Assembly (NCBI RefSeq): GCF_900143215.1
Contig: NZ_FRDM01000006.1
Span: forward strand, 124,001 to 188,000
Direction: 5' to 3'
Length of the DNA stretch: 64,000 bases
DNA from: Geodermatophilus obscurus
GTDB taxonomy: Bacteria > Actinomycetota > Actinomycetes > Mycobacteriales > Geodermatophilaceae
Shown one piece after another: positions 31,819 to 40,046 of the stretch. A model generated the notes under the pieces. The model searched no databases, was not told the origin of the DNA, and was given only the letters and a program-made list of their open reading frames with translations. The stretch's first letter is position 1. The number at the start of each line of letters is the position of its first letter. A program made the position numbers and the translations under genes.

Positions 31819-33243
31819 TCAGCCCGGTCGCGGTCCTGCCTGCAGGCGCTGCAGCGCGGCGGTGAAGCTGTCGTTCCACAGCCCCAGGTGCTCCCACCGC
31901 TCGGCGACGTGCGCGGTGGCCTCGTCCACCGTCATCCCCCGCTCGCGGACCAGCCAGGCGCGCAGCACCAGGCCGGTGCGCGAGGCGCCGCCGTGGCAGT
32001 GCACGAGCAGCCGGTGGCCCTCGGCGCGGAGCGCGGCCATGTCGTCGAGGACGTCGGCCAGCATGGCGTCGAGGTCGGCGTTGTGCTCGTCGTCGGCGAT
32101 GTAGGCCATCCGGTGCAGCGGATGGGGGAACGGCTCGCCGAGCCGGCACAGCGAGATGACGGCGAAGTCCTGCTCGCTGTACCGGGCGCCGTCGAGGTTG
32201 CCCGCCCAGATGCCCGGCAGCACCTCGCGCGGGCCGATCCGCGGGATCACCCCGGGGTCGTAGCTCTGCCGCGCGCCGCCGTCGAGCGCAGCCCCCAACT
32301 GCTGCAGGTCGGCCAGCCGCCACACCCGCTCGCCGGAGCCGGGCACCCTGCCGTGCACGACCGACGCCCAGCGCATCGGGATGCCGCCCATCCCGTACAC
32401 CGCCCCGGCCAGCCCGCCGGCGACGCAGGCGACGGTGTCGGTGTCGCCGCCCAGGTCGATGACCAGCCGCAGCACCTCCGCGAAGTCCCGGCCGTGGCGC
32501 AGCGCCCACACCGCCTCGCCGAGCGTCGGCCACACCGCGCCGTTCGACTCGGTCGCGTCCTCGGGAGTCCAGTCCGGGGCCAGCACCGTGGCCCACCGGT
32601 CGCGGTGCTCGCCGGCCACCGACTCCAGCGCCGCCGGGATCGCGGCCAGCGGGTCGCCGCCGTCGAGGGCGACCCGCACCAGCTCGTGGAAGACCGCGCA
32701 GCCCTCGCCGGCCGACGGGTCGCCGTGGGTGAGCGCCGAGATCCGGCGGGCGGCGTCCATGCTGGCTCCACGGCCGTCGCGGGCGAACCGGATCGCGGCC
32801 GGCGTCGTGCGCATCAGCGAGCCGTTGCCGGCCGCGTGTCCCGAGCGGGCGAAGTGCTCGGCCGCGGCGGTGTCCCACGGCAGGCCCGAGCCGAGGACCG
32901 CGCGGATCTGGTCGCCGATGCCCGGCGGGTCGGCCGCGGCCCAGGTGCGGAACCGGTCGAACAGGTCGGCCTCGTCCAGCCCGCCGCGCTCGACCAGCGA
33001 GCTGGCGACCAGCAGCGCCATCTGCGTGTCGTCGGTGAACTCGCCGGGCTCCTCCCCCGACGACCCGCCGCCGCACATCTCGGTGTGCGTGCCGCGGGCC
33101 GGGGTGGGGAAGCGGGCGCTGAACCGGCCGGGCGGGCCGAACTCGAAGGGCGCGCCGAGCGCGTCGCCGACGGCCGAGCCGACCAGCGCGCCGGCGGCGC
33201 GGTGCGAGCGGTGCATGCGCAGGGTCACGTGTGCATCGTGCAC
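31819..33243 (-). CDS. ADP-ribosylglycohydrolase fused to a dual-specificity-type phosphatase
   Basis: A 474-residue fusion. Residues about 10-320 are an ADP-ribosylglycohydrolase (DraG/ARH): GALVGSAVGDALGAPFEFG, the metal-binding FTDDTQMALLVASSL and the second metal site IDLGGDTDTVACVAGGLAG. Residues about 340-474 are a cysteine phosphatase with the C-x5-R loop LLVHCHGGASRTGLVLRAWL. All catalytic residues are visible in both parts. It may remove ADP-ribose or phosphate marks, or process ADP-ribose phosphates; the combination is known in actinobacteria but little studied. ATG 33243 was taken; ATG 33216 is also possible. No clear ribosome binding site. The PfkB kinase follows. Confidence 0.85.
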   Translation of the reverse strand: MHDAHVTLRMHRSHRAAGALVGSAVGDALGAPFEFGPPGRFSARFPTPARGTHTEMCGGGSSGEEPGEFTDDTQMALLVASSLVERGGLDEADLFDRFRTWAAADPPGIGDQIRAVLGSGLPWDTAAAEHFARSGHAAGNGSLMRTTPAAIRFARDGRGASMDAARRISALTHGDPSAGEGCAVFHELVRVALDGGDPLAAIPAALESVAGEHRDRWATVLAPDWTPEDATESNGAVWPTLGEAVWALRHGRDFAEVLRLVIDLGGDTDTVACVAGGLAGAVYGMGGIPMRWASVVHGRVPGSGERVWRLADLQQLGAALDGGARQSYDPGVIPRIGPREVLPGIWAGNLDGARYSEQDFAVISLCRLGEPFPHPLHRMAYIADDEHNADLDAMLADVLDDMAALRAEGHRLLVHCHGGASRTGLVLRAWLVRERGMTVDEATAHVAERWEHLGLWNDSFTAALQRLQAGPRPG

Positions 33244-33262
33244 ACGCTCGGAGGACCACCCG

Positions 33263-33898
33263 TCAGGCGCTGACCTCCTCGTGCGTGTTCACCCCGGGGA
33301 TGCGCCGCACCGAGCCCCAGCCGTAGCGGGCCCACACGACCAGCAGCGCGGCGCCGGCGAGCGATCCGAGCGTGTCGCGGAAGAGGTCGCCGTTGGTGTC
33401 GTCGTTGTCCTCGGAGAGCTGCGTTCCGAACCACGCGTCGGAGCGCCACTCGAACAGCTCCCACAGCGCCCCGACGGCGATGCCCAGGGCCGCGGTCACC
33501 ACGCCGATGCCGACGTAGTGCCGCAGGTGCGTCTCGTCGCGGGGGTCCGGGACGACGTCCAGCCGGGCGAGGGCGATGTAGACGACCGGGGCCGTGAGCA
33601 TCGGCAGGGTGAAGTGCACCAGGTCGTCGAACCGGACGAACTCGTCGTAGAGGCCGAACGTCTCGCCGAACCCCTGCAGCGCCATGCCGAGGGTCAGCGA
33701 CAGGTCGTAGAGCCGGGGCAGGTTCACCAGCCGCGCGACGAGCGTGATGCTGCCCAGCGCGGTCAGGAGCGCAGCCGACCCCCACTGCCCGTTCGCCGCG
33801 TACACCGCGGCCCCGGCGAAGATCACCAGCCGGAGGACGTCGATGCCGTCCCTGATCACCGGCGTCCAGTCACCCAGCAGCAGCGTGCGTCCGTCCAC
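33263..33898 (-). CDS. DUF2238/YjdF-like membrane protein
   Basis: A 211-residue protein with about five membrane segments (for example VLRLVIFAGAAVYAAN, LTALGSITLVARLV, IGVVTAALGIAVGALWELFE, TLGSLAGAALLVVWARYGWG). Conserved acidic and His residues in EFVRFDDLVHFTLPML and GALWELFEWRSDAW are typical of the DUF2238 family, inner-membrane proteins of unknown function. GTG 33898 starts it. It is on the same strand as, and 19 bases upstream of, the glycohydrolase fusion gene, so cotranscription is likely. Confidence 0.78.
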   Translation of the reverse strand: MDGRTLLLGDWTPVIRDGIDVLRLVIFAGAAVYAANGQWGSAALLTALGSITLVARLVNLPRLYDLSLTLGMALQGFGETFGLYDEFVRFDDLVHFTLPMLTAPVVYIALARLDVVPDPRDETHLRHYVGIGVVTAALGIAVGALWELFEWRSDAWFGTQLSEDNDDTNGDLFRDTLGSLAGAALLVVWARYGWGSVRRIPGVNTHEEVSA

Positions 33899-34083
33899 AC
33901 AGCCGGACTACCCGCCGGGAGCGGCGCACGCTCGCCGTTCCCGACGCTGGGTCACCGGAGCCCGCCGTCACCCAGGCGATCGGGGGACCGCGGCGTCCAG
34001 GGCGCGCGGACCACAGCGCCCCGGTGCTGCACTGTCCTCAGCCGGCCCGAGCCGGCGAGGGGACCGCAGGACAGGAGCACGGC

Positions 34084-34452
34084 GTGACCGATCACGAGCT
34101 CGAGCCGACCGCCGCGAGCAGCAGCCGGACGGTGCCGTGCAGCAGCCACGCCGCCGGCCACGCCGTCCACCCCACGCACGTGCTGCTCTGCGACAGCGGT
34201 CCGGACGACGTCTGGGCTCCGGTCGTCGTCATGGGCGCCGTCGGTGACGTGCTGACCGTGGCCTGCGGCGAGGAGCTCCGCCGCTACCGCAACCACGGCG
34301 CCGGCCGGCTGCTGGAGCTGGTCGGCACCACCGGCCCCGACGCGCTGCTCAACGAGCGGTACGACCTGCTCTTCCTGCGCCCCTGGCCGCAGGACGCCGC
34401 AGCGGTGTTCTCGCTGCAACCGGCCGATCAGCCGCCGCACCCCTGCCGCTGA
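34084..34452 (+). CDS. Hypothetical protein
   Basis: A 122-residue protein of unknown family. The first 30 residues are low complexity and polar; the rest forms a compact domain (HPTHVLLCDSGPDDVWAPVV, VGDVLTVACGEELRRYRNHG, LLNERYDLLFLRPWP). AGGAGCACGGC precedes GTG 34084 at suitable spacing. No signal peptide or membrane segment. It ends at a strong convergent terminator. Confidence 0.6.
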   Translation: MTDHELEPTAASSSRTVPCSSHAAGHAVHPTHVLLCDSGPDDVWAPVVVMGAVGDVLTVACGEELRRYRNHGAGRLLELVGTTGPDALLNERYDLLFLRPWPQDAAAVFSLQPADQPPHPCR

Positions 34453-34460
34453 CGGCCCGT

Positions 34461-34518
34461 CGAGACCGCCGATCCCGCCCGGCTCCAGCGTCGTGGCCGT
34501 GCGGGATCGGCGATCTCG
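34461..34518. terminator. Bidirectional terminator hairpin
   Basis: CGAGACCGCCGATCCCGC (34461-34478) pairs with GCGGGATCGGCGATCTCG (34501-34518) at 17 of 18 positions, leaving a 22-base loop. It lies exactly between the stop codons of the convergent hypothetical gene (34452) and NlpC/P60 gene (34532). Confidence 0.7.
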
Positions 34519-34531
34519 CCGCGTCCAGGGG

Positions 34532-35059
34532 TCAGGCGACCCGGCGGGCGCCCGCGTAGCTCGGCATCGAGTCGAGGTTCGTGACCGCCACCGGCTTGCC
34601 GGCGCTGGAGGAGTGCACCATCAGGCCGTTGCCGATGTACATGCCGACGTGCGAGACCGGGCTGTAGAAGAACACCAGGTCACCGGGCTTGAGGTCGCCC
34701 TTCGACACCGGGGTGCCGAACGTCGACTGGGCCTTCGAGGTGCGCGGGATGGAGACGCCGGCCGCCTTGTAGGCGAAGCTGGTCAGCCCCGAGCAGTCGA
34801 ACCGGTCGGGACCGGTCGCGCCGTAGAGGTACATGTCACCGCGCTGGGCCAGCGCGGTGTCGACGGCCTTCTGGGCGGCGCTGCTGGACGCGGCGCTGCT
34901 GGACGCGGCGACCGGGGCTGCGGCGAGCGCCGGACCGGTGGCGCCACCCACAGCGGCCGAGGCCGGGAGGGGGGAGAGGGCGATCCCGGCGCCGGCGATG
35001 GCGGCGACGGCGACACCGCGGAACGAGCGACGAGCGAAGGACGTGCGGGCAGTCGTCAT
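34532..35059 (-). CDS. Secreted NlpC/P60 peptidoglycan endopeptidase
   Basis: A 175-residue secreted protein. The signal peptide covers about residues 1-36 (basic start, hydrophobic GVAVAAIAGAGIALSPLPAS, then ASA-A cleavage). A short Ala/Ser linker leads to one NlpC/P60 domain with the catalytic triad Cys89 (DRFDCSGLTSFAYKAAG), His137 (SPVSHVGMYIG) and His149 (LMVHSSS). It should cut stem peptides of peptidoglycan during growth or resuscitation. A c-di-AMP riboswitch of ydaO type lies in its leader at 35085-35215, which ties expression to cell-wall and osmotic signalling. Confidence 0.92.
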   Translation of the reverse strand: MTTARTSFARRSFRGVAVAAIAGAGIALSPLPASAAVGGATGPALAAAPVAASSSAASSSAAQKAVDTALAQRGDMYLYGATGPDRFDCSGLTSFAYKAAGVSIPRTSKAQSTFGTPVSKGDLKPGDLVFFYSPVSHVGMYIGNGLMVHSSSAGKPVAVTNLDSMPSYAGARRVA

Positions 35060-35084
35060 CGACGACGGTTCTCCTGTTCTCCAC

Positions 35085-35215
35085 GACCGCCTACCGGGTT
35101 AGCTGACGGGTTCGGACGGGGGAGTCGCCCGGCGCGACGAGGTCGCGCTTCACCCCAGTGCTGCGGTGGGTCCCCGGCCCGCGCACCGGTCGGTGACCGG
35201 CACACGGTTCGGCGG
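35085..35215 (-). promoter_or_regulatory. c-di-AMP riboswitch (ydaO/yuaA type)
   Basis: On the minus strand the leader of the NlpC/P60 gene carries the hallmark elements of the ydaO class in order: GGGGACCCACC (35175-35165), GGGGTGAAGCG (35156-35146), a GC hairpin, and the nearly invariant CCCGTCAGCTAACCCGGTAG (35110-35091) followed by GCG. The class binds cyclic di-AMP and in actinobacteria is commonly found before cell-wall hydrolases, exactly as here. The 5' boundary near 35215 is an estimate. The aptamer ends about 25 bases before the start codon. Confidence 0.88.
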
Positions 35216-35553
35216 CGTCCGGCGGGTGTCACCAGGCAGGCGACGAACGGCCCTACGGACGGCGGGAACGGTAGGTGCGGCTCGTCCACTGCGACAAAGT
35301 CGGGCGGGTCCTCCGGACGGCGTCTCCCACCGAACCGCGAATCGCCGTGCCGACCAGCGCGAACGGCTCCGGTGGACCAAAGACCCTGTTCGCGAACCTG
35401 CAGGTCAGGAGGCTGTCGGGGACTTCGGCCACATCCGGAGCGTCCGAACACCAGGTAACGGTGAGATAACGGTCAGCTGAGGGTCGGGTGAGCGGTTGGA
35501 CCGCTCCGCCATCGGGCACGACCACGGGAACCGGATCGAGGAGGGACGAGGAC
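35216..35553. promoter_or_regulatory. Divergent promoter region between the riboswitch and a small gene
   Basis: About 340 bases with no gene. It should contain the promoter of the riboswitch/NlpC transcript (a TACCGT on the minus strand near 35266-35271 is a possible -10) and the promoter of the small rightward gene at 35554. Base composition is slightly less GC-rich than the surroundings, which fits a regulatory region. Confidence 0.4.
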
Positions 35554-35724
35554 ATGGCTGGCATGTTGAGGAAGGTCCTGGCGTCGGGGCTCGCGGCGAA
35601 GGTCATCCAGGAGGCCCGCAAGCCGCACAACCAGGCCAAGATCAAGGAGTTCATCGCCAAGATGGGCGAGCAGAACAAGAAGCAGGGCGGCGGCCGGGGC
35701 TACGGCCGCGGGCCGGTGCGCTGA
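35554..35724 (+). CDS. Small basic protein
   Basis: A 56-residue very basic protein: an N-terminal amphipathic helix (MLRKVLASGLAAKVIQEARK), KPHNQAKIKEFIAKMGEQNK, and a Gly/Arg tail. GAGGAGGGACGAGGAC lies directly upstream of the ATG. Composition suggests nucleic-acid or membrane-surface binding, but the family is unknown to me. A strong terminator follows within 20 bases of the stop, supporting a real monocistronic gene. Confidence 0.7.
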   Translation: MAGMLRKVLASGLAAKVIQEARKPHNQAKIKEFIAKMGEQNKKQGGGRGYGRGPVR

Positions 35725-35742
35725 CCGTCCCGCACTGACCGC

Positions 35743-35780
35743 ACGGCGGCCCCCGGCTCGCACCGGGCGGGGGCCGCCGT
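35743..35780 (+). terminator. Terminator hairpin after the small basic gene
   Basis: ACGGCGGCCCCCG (35743-35755) and CGGGGGCCGCCGT (35768-35780) form a perfect 13-bp stem with a 12-base loop, 18 bases after the stop of the small gene and just before the hydroxyacid dehydrogenase start. Confidence 0.75.
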
Positions 35781-35794
35781 CATGCTCGGGGACC

Positions 35795-36751
35795 GTGCTG
35801 CGCATCGCCGTCCTCGACGACTTCCAGTCCGTGTCCGGGACGTTCGCCGACTGGTCGCGGCTGCCCGGGGCGGCCGAGGTCGTGGCCTTCGCCGACCACC
35901 TCGACGACGAGGACGCCGTCGCCGAGCGGCTGGCCGGGTTCGACGTCGTCGTCGCCATGCGCGAGCGCACCCCGGTCCCGCGCAGCCTCCTCGAGCGGCT
36001 CCCGCGGCTGCGGCTGCTGGTGACCACCGGTGCCCGCAACGCCGCCATCGACGTCGCCGCGGCCGCCGAGCGCGGCGTGACCGTCTGCGGCACCGGCGCC
36101 CACCCCACCGGCCCGGTCGAGCTGACCTGGGCGCTCATCCTGGCCGTCGCCCGGCACGTCCCGGAGGAGGACGCCGGACTGCGGGCCGGCGGCTGGCAGC
36201 GCACCGTCGGCACCGACCTCGCCGGAGCCACCCTCGGCGTGGTGGGCCTGGGCCGGCTCGGCACCCGGGTCGCCCGCATCGGCTCGGCGTTCGGCATGGA
36301 CGTCGTCGCCTGGAGCCAGCACCTGACCGACGAGCGCGCCGCCGAGGCCGGCGTCCGCCGCGTCGAGCGCGACGAGCTGTTCGCCACCGCCGACGTCGTC
36401 ACCGTCCACCTGGTGCTCTCCGACCGCACCCGCGGGCTGGTCGGCCGCGACGAGCTCGCCCGCATGCAGCGCAGCGCGATCCTGGTGAACACCTCACGCG
36501 GGCCGATCGTCGACGAGGCCGCCCTCGTCGAGGCCCTGTCCGCGGGCCGCATCGCCGGCGCCGGCCTCGACGTCTACGACCGCGAGCCGCTCCCCGCCGA
36601 CTCGCCGCTGCGCAGGGCGCCGCGCACCGTGCTCACCCCGCACCTGGGCTACGTCACCCGCGACACCTACCGCGTCTTCTACGGCGACGCCGTCGAGGAC
36701 GTCGCCGCCTTCCTCCGCGGCGAGCCGGTGCGGGTCATCGCCCCCGCGTGA
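35795..36751 (+). CDS. D-2-hydroxyacid dehydrogenase family protein
   Basis: A 318-residue NAD-dependent dehydrogenase of the D-isomer family (phosphoglycerate dehydrogenase-like). The Rossmann motif is LGVVGLGRLGTRVARIGSAF near residues 148-167; the catalytic residues lie in LVNTSRGPIVDEAALVEAL (Arg), AGLDVYDREPLP (Glu) and TVLTPHLGYVTRDT (His). Substrate unknown. GTG 35795 starts it, close behind the upstream terminator. It converges with the SMP-30 gene 12 bases away. Confidence 0.85.
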   Translation: MLRIAVLDDFQSVSGTFADWSRLPGAAEVVAFADHLDDEDAVAERLAGFDVVVAMRERTPVPRSLLERLPRLRLLVTTGARNAAIDVAAAAERGVTVCGTGAHPTGPVELTWALILAVARHVPEEDAGLRAGGWQRTVGTDLAGATLGVVGLGRLGTRVARIGSAFGMDVVAWSQHLTDERAAEAGVRRVERDELFATADVVTVHLVLSDRTRGLVGRDELARMQRSAILVNTSRGPIVDEAALVEALSAGRIAGAGLDVYDREPLPADSPLRRAPRTVLTPHLGYVTRDTYRVFYGDAVEDVAAFLRGEPVRVIAPA

Positions 36752-36763
36752 CCCCCGCCGCGG

Positions 36764-37663
36764 CTACGGCCGCCCGGCCTGCGGCACGTCGACCTCGGTC
36801 GCCACCAGCACCGCCTCGCGCACCGGCGCCCGGTTGTGCTCGTAGAAGTCCGGCGCGCAGCACATCAGCAGCGTGCGACCGTCGTCCCCGCCGAGCATGC
36901 AGGCGAAGACGCCGAGCCCTTCCGGCGCGGCGACCTCGTCGACGATCGCGCCGCCCTCGGCGACCCGCACCACCCGGCCGCCGACCGCGTCGGCCGCCCA
37001 GACGTACCCCTCGGCGTCCAGCGTGCAGCCGTCCGGCGCCACCGTGAGCTGGCCGAGCACCTCCTCGGTGGTCCGGCCGGTCACCTCCGGCCCGAGCGGC
37101 CCCCACACGCGCCGGTTGGTGAGCGCGCCGTCGGCGCCGAGGTCGAAGGCGGTGTACCGGTTGCCGAGGGTCTCGCCGACGACGAGCGTGCCGCCGTCCG
37201 GCGGGATCACCATCCCGTTGGGGAACTGCAACCCGTCCGCGGCGACCGACACCGTGCCGTCGGGGTCGATGCGCTTCAGGGACGCGGTCCGGGCGTCCCC
37301 GCCGCCCATCAGGTCGAAGCCGAAGTCGCCGACGAACACCTGCCCTGCGTCGGTGACCACCAGGTCGTTGAGGTGCCCGCCGCAGTGCTCGGTCAGGTCG
37401 GCGTGGGTGGACAGGGTCCCGTCGGCGTACCGCAGCACGCGGTGGTCCTTCATCGACACGATCACCAGCGACCCGTCGGGCAGCCAGCCCAGCCCCGAGG
37501 GTTGGCCCGCCACCTCGACGACGACGATCTCCGCGCCGTCCGGCGTCACCCGGCTGACCGTGCGCCGGTAGAAGTCCGACACCCACCAGCTGCCCTCGTG
37601 CCAGCGTGGGCCCTCGAAGAACCCGCCACCCTCCAGAACCGTCCTGAGCTGCTGCTCCGCCAT
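36764..37663 (-). CDS. SMP-30/gluconolactonase-like beta-propeller
   Basis: A 299-residue six-bladed propeller of the SMP-30/gluconolaconase/LRE family. The metal-site residues expected for the family appear in GGGFFEGPRWHEG (Glu), GLQFPNGMVIPPDGGTL (Asn) and CTLDAEGYVWAADAVGG (Asp). It likely hydrolyses a lactone; the exact substrate is not deducible. ATG 37663 begins MAEQQLRTVL. No signal peptide. Confidence 0.83.
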   Translation of the reverse strand: MAEQQLRTVLEGGGFFEGPRWHEGSWWVSDFYRRTVSRVTPDGAEIVVVEVAGQPSGLGWLPDGSLVIVSMKDHRVLRYADGTLSTHADLTEHCGGHLNDLVVTDAGQVFVGDFGFDLMGGGDARTASLKRIDPDGTVSVAADGLQFPNGMVIPPDGGTLVVGETLGNRYTAFDLGADGALTNRRVWGPLGPEVTGRTTEEVLGQLTVAPDGCTLDAEGYVWAADAVGGRVVRVAEGGAIVDEVAAPEGLGVFACMLGGDDGRTLLMCCAPDFYEHNRAPVREAVLVATEVDVPQAGRP

Positions 37664-37838
37664 GGCCGGGACCCTAGGTGACGCCGCGTCCGCACCGACG
37701 GGATGGTCGGGACGGCCGCCGCCCGGGTGCCGGGAGCCGTCCCGGCCGACCGGACCGGGCGGTCCGGCGCGCCGTTTCCGCACCTGACCGGCAGGGCAGG
37801 CCCCCGCGGACCCGCACCCGACAGTGAGGACGACGACC

Positions 37839-38807
37839 ATGCAGGTCGGCTACAAGCTCGCGACCGAGGCCTTCGGACCGGACGAGCTCGTCCGCCAGAC
37901 GGTCCGCGCCGAACAGGCGGGCTTCGACTTCGTCGAGATGAGCGATCACTTCCACCCGTGGCTCGACGTCCAGGGCCACAGCTCGTTCACCTGGTCGGTG
38001 CTCGGCGCGATGGCGGCGCGGACCGAGCGGATCGGCCTGGCCACCGGCGTCACCTGCCCGATGATCCGCTACCACCCGGCCGTGATCGCCCAGGCCGCGG
38101 CGACGGTGCAGCTCCTCTCGGGCAACCGCTTCACCCTCGGCATCGGCTCCGGCGAGCGGCTCAACGAGCACGTGGTGGGCGCCGGCTGGCCGGCGGTGCG
38201 CACGCGGCACGCGATGCTGCGCGAGGCGCTGGAGATCATCCGGCTGCTGTGGCAGGGCGGCTACCAGTCCTACGACGGGCGGTACCTGCAGCTGGAGGAC
38301 GCCCGCCTCTTCGACCTGCCCGACCAGCTGCCGGTCATCGCGGTGGCCTCCGGCGGGCACAACGCCTCCGCCATCGCCGCCGAGCTCGGCGACGGGCTGT
38401 TCGCCACCGAGCCGCGCAGCGACCTGGTGGAGGCCTACCGGGACGCCGGCGGCTCGGGCCCGCGTTACGCCGAGGTGCCCATGGCGTGGGCGGCCGACGA
38501 GGACTCCGCCGTCCAGGCCGCCCTGGAGACCGCCCGCTGGGCGGTCACCGGCTGGAAGGTGATGAGCGAGCTGCCGAACCCGGTCAACTTCGACGCGGCC
38601 AGCGCCACGGTGAAGCCCGAGGACATCCGGCAGCAGTTCTCCGTCGGTCCGGACCTCGACGCGCACGTGCAGCAGGCGCAGCCCTACGCGGACGCCGGCT
38701 TCGACCACCTGGTGCTGCAGAACACCGGCCCGGACCCCGACGGCTTCCTCGACGTGTGCGAGCGCGAGCTCATCGAGCGGGTCCGGGGGCTTACCCCGTC
38801 GTCCTGA
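37839..38807 (+). CDS. F420-dependent LLM-class oxidoreductase (TIGR03557/G6PDH-like)
   Basis: A 322-residue TIM-barrel protein of the F420-dependent glucose-6-phosphate-dehydrogenase-like group. Recognisable stretches are GYKLATEAFGPDELVRQTVR, FVEMSDHFHPWLDVQGHSSF, TERIGLATGVTCPMIRYHPA and GNRFTLGIGSGERLNEHVVG. The His in DHFHPW and the Trp nearby are conserved in this group. ATG 37839 was chosen; a GTG at 37824 in frame is possible. Substrate unknown. Confidence 0.88.
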   Translation: MQVGYKLATEAFGPDELVRQTVRAEQAGFDFVEMSDHFHPWLDVQGHSSFTWSVLGAMAARTERIGLATGVTCPMIRYHPAVIAQAAATVQLLSGNRFTLGIGSGERLNEHVVGAGWPAVRTRHAMLREALEIIRLLWQGGYQSYDGRYLQLEDARLFDLPDQLPVIAVASGGHNASAIAAELGDGLFATEPRSDLVEAYRDAGGSGPRYAEVPMAWAADEDSAVQAALETARWAVTGWKVMSELPNPVNFDAASATVKPEDIRQQFSVGPDLDAHVQQAQPYADAGFDHLVLQNTGPDPDGFLDVCERELIERVRGLTPSS

Positions 38808-38809
38808 GG

Positions 38810-38935
38810 AAGGACCCCGTCCTCCTCGTGAAGGACCCCCTTGCCCCCCGCCACTCGCAAGCTCACGGCGGGACCCTGCAAGAGGGCCTCAGGGCTCGCG
38901 GCGAGCCTCGGGACGGGGCCGAGCCGGCGTCCGGG
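38810..38935 (+). repeat. Interspersed intergenic repeat, copy 1
   Basis: Just after the stop of the F420 enzyme the sequence GAAGGACCCCGTCCTCCTC is followed by AAGGACCCCCTTGCCCCCCG, then complementary CCCGCC and GGCGGG blocks, ACCCTGCAAGAGGGCC and GCTCGCGGCGAGC. Similar blocks in the same order occur at 46312-46400, and inverted at 61464-61585. It carries several short hairpins and could act as a terminator or REP-like element. Confidence 0.6.
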
Positions 38936-38969
38936 TCGGACGCCGGCCGGCCGCGGCGGGGGAGCGTCC

Positions 38970-39359
38970 TCAGGCCACGCCGAGGGGGACCCGGCTCCGG
39001 GCGGACCGCGCCGCCGGCTCGTCGAGCAGGTGCCCCATGCCCACCGCGCGCAGCAGGCGCGCGGTGAAGGGTGCGGGTTCGACCAGCTGCAGGGTGCAGC
39101 CCCGGCTGCCGGCCAGGGCCTCCCCGGCGGCGAGCACCCGCAGCCCCTCGGCGTCGCAGAAGGTGATGCCCGAGGTGTCGACGGTCCAGGTGCGGTGGCA
39201 GGTCAGGGACAGCGCTTCCAGGGCGTCGCCCAGCCGGTGGGCGACGGCGCGGTCGAGCTCTCCGGCGGCCGTGATCCGGCCGGTCTGCAGGTCGATGGAG
39301 AGCAGCAGCGGGCGGGAACGGTCCTCGACCCGGCGCCCCGTCGTGTCACGTGCGCGCAT
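38970..39359 (-). CDS. STAS-domain protein with Ala at the usual phospho-Ser position
   Basis: A 129-residue STAS protein related to anti-sigma factor antagonists. The core is LSIDLQTGRITAAGELDRAV and TWTVDTSGITFCDAEGLRVL. In SpoIIAA/RsbV the loop is D-S-S-G with the first Ser phosphorylated by the cognate kinase; here it reads D-A-E-G, so it cannot be phosphorylated there. It may be constitutively active, or act in another pathway. The gene is alone, 2-4 kb from the RsbV/RsbW/phosphatase cluster at 43-46 kb. Confidence 0.8.
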   Translation of the reverse strand: MRARDTTGRRVEDRSRPLLLSIDLQTGRITAAGELDRAVAHRLGDALEALSLTCHRTWTVDTSGITFCDAEGLRVLAAGEALAGSRGCTLQLVEPAPFTARLLRAVGMGHLLDEPAARSARSRVPLGVA

Positions 39360-39536
39360 GGAGTCCCCCTTGCGGGACGACGGGCCAGCCGCTGCCGACC
39401 GACGACGTCCCCACGTACGAGCGTGTCAGGCCAGCTCTTCGACCTGTTCCAGACGTTAACAGCGTCCGGCGAAAACCGCTGGTGGACAATGGAATGGCCC
39501 ATCACCGGAACGTTCCGACACGCCGTTCGAGCCGGA

Positions 39537-40046
39537 TCAGGCCTCCTCGCTCCGCGTGCGGCGCCGGGCGCGCAGGCCGCTCGCCAGCAGCCACAGCGTC
39601 CCGGCCGCGCCGCCCACCGCGGCGCCCTGGGCCAGCCCGCCGACGAACCCGTCCGACGGTGCGGCCCGGACCACACCGGTGAGGAACAGGGCCAGGAGCA
39701 CCAGGTAGGGGACCAGCCGCAGCCGCAGGACTCCGGCCGGGTCCTCCACGCGGACACCCAAGCGCTGGGCGTAGGAGACGGTCACCCAGGAGGTGACGCC
39801 GGCGAGGAGGGCGAAGACCGCGAGCGCGTACGGCAGTGCGGTGGCCCCGCCCAGCCACACCATCGCCGCGGCCAGGGCCAGGCCCAGCCACAGCGCCACC
39901 TGCAGCCCGACCGCGCAGGCCTCGTTCCAGACGTCGCGCTGGCGCTCCTCCTCGTAGAAGGGGTGGTCCAGGTCGCCGACCACCCCGGCCGCGCGCAGGA
40001 ACCAGCCGTTCCGTCCATCGGGCTGCACGTCGTCGTCCCCGCTCAC
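39537..40046 (-). CDS. Integral membrane protein paired with an XRE regulator
   Basis: A 169-residue protein with an N-terminal cytoplasmic section (HPFYEEERQRDVWNEACAVG) and four membrane segments (VALWLGLALAAAMVWLGG, ALAVFALLAGVTSWVTV, LVPYLVLLALFLTGVV, GAAVGGAAGTLWLLASGL). GTG 40046 overlaps the stop of the regulator (GTGA), so both are translated together. Small XRE regulators beside multipass membrane proteins of unknown function are a widespread arrangement. Confidence 0.75.
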   Translation of the reverse strand: MSGDDDVQPDGRNGWFLRAAGVVGDLDHPFYEEERQRDVWNEACAVGLQVALWLGLALAAAMVWLGGATALPYALAVFALLAGVTSWVTVSYAQRLGVRVEDPAGVLRLRLVPYLVLLALFLTGVVRAAPSDGFVGGLAQGAAVGGAAGTLWLLASGLRARRRTRSEEA

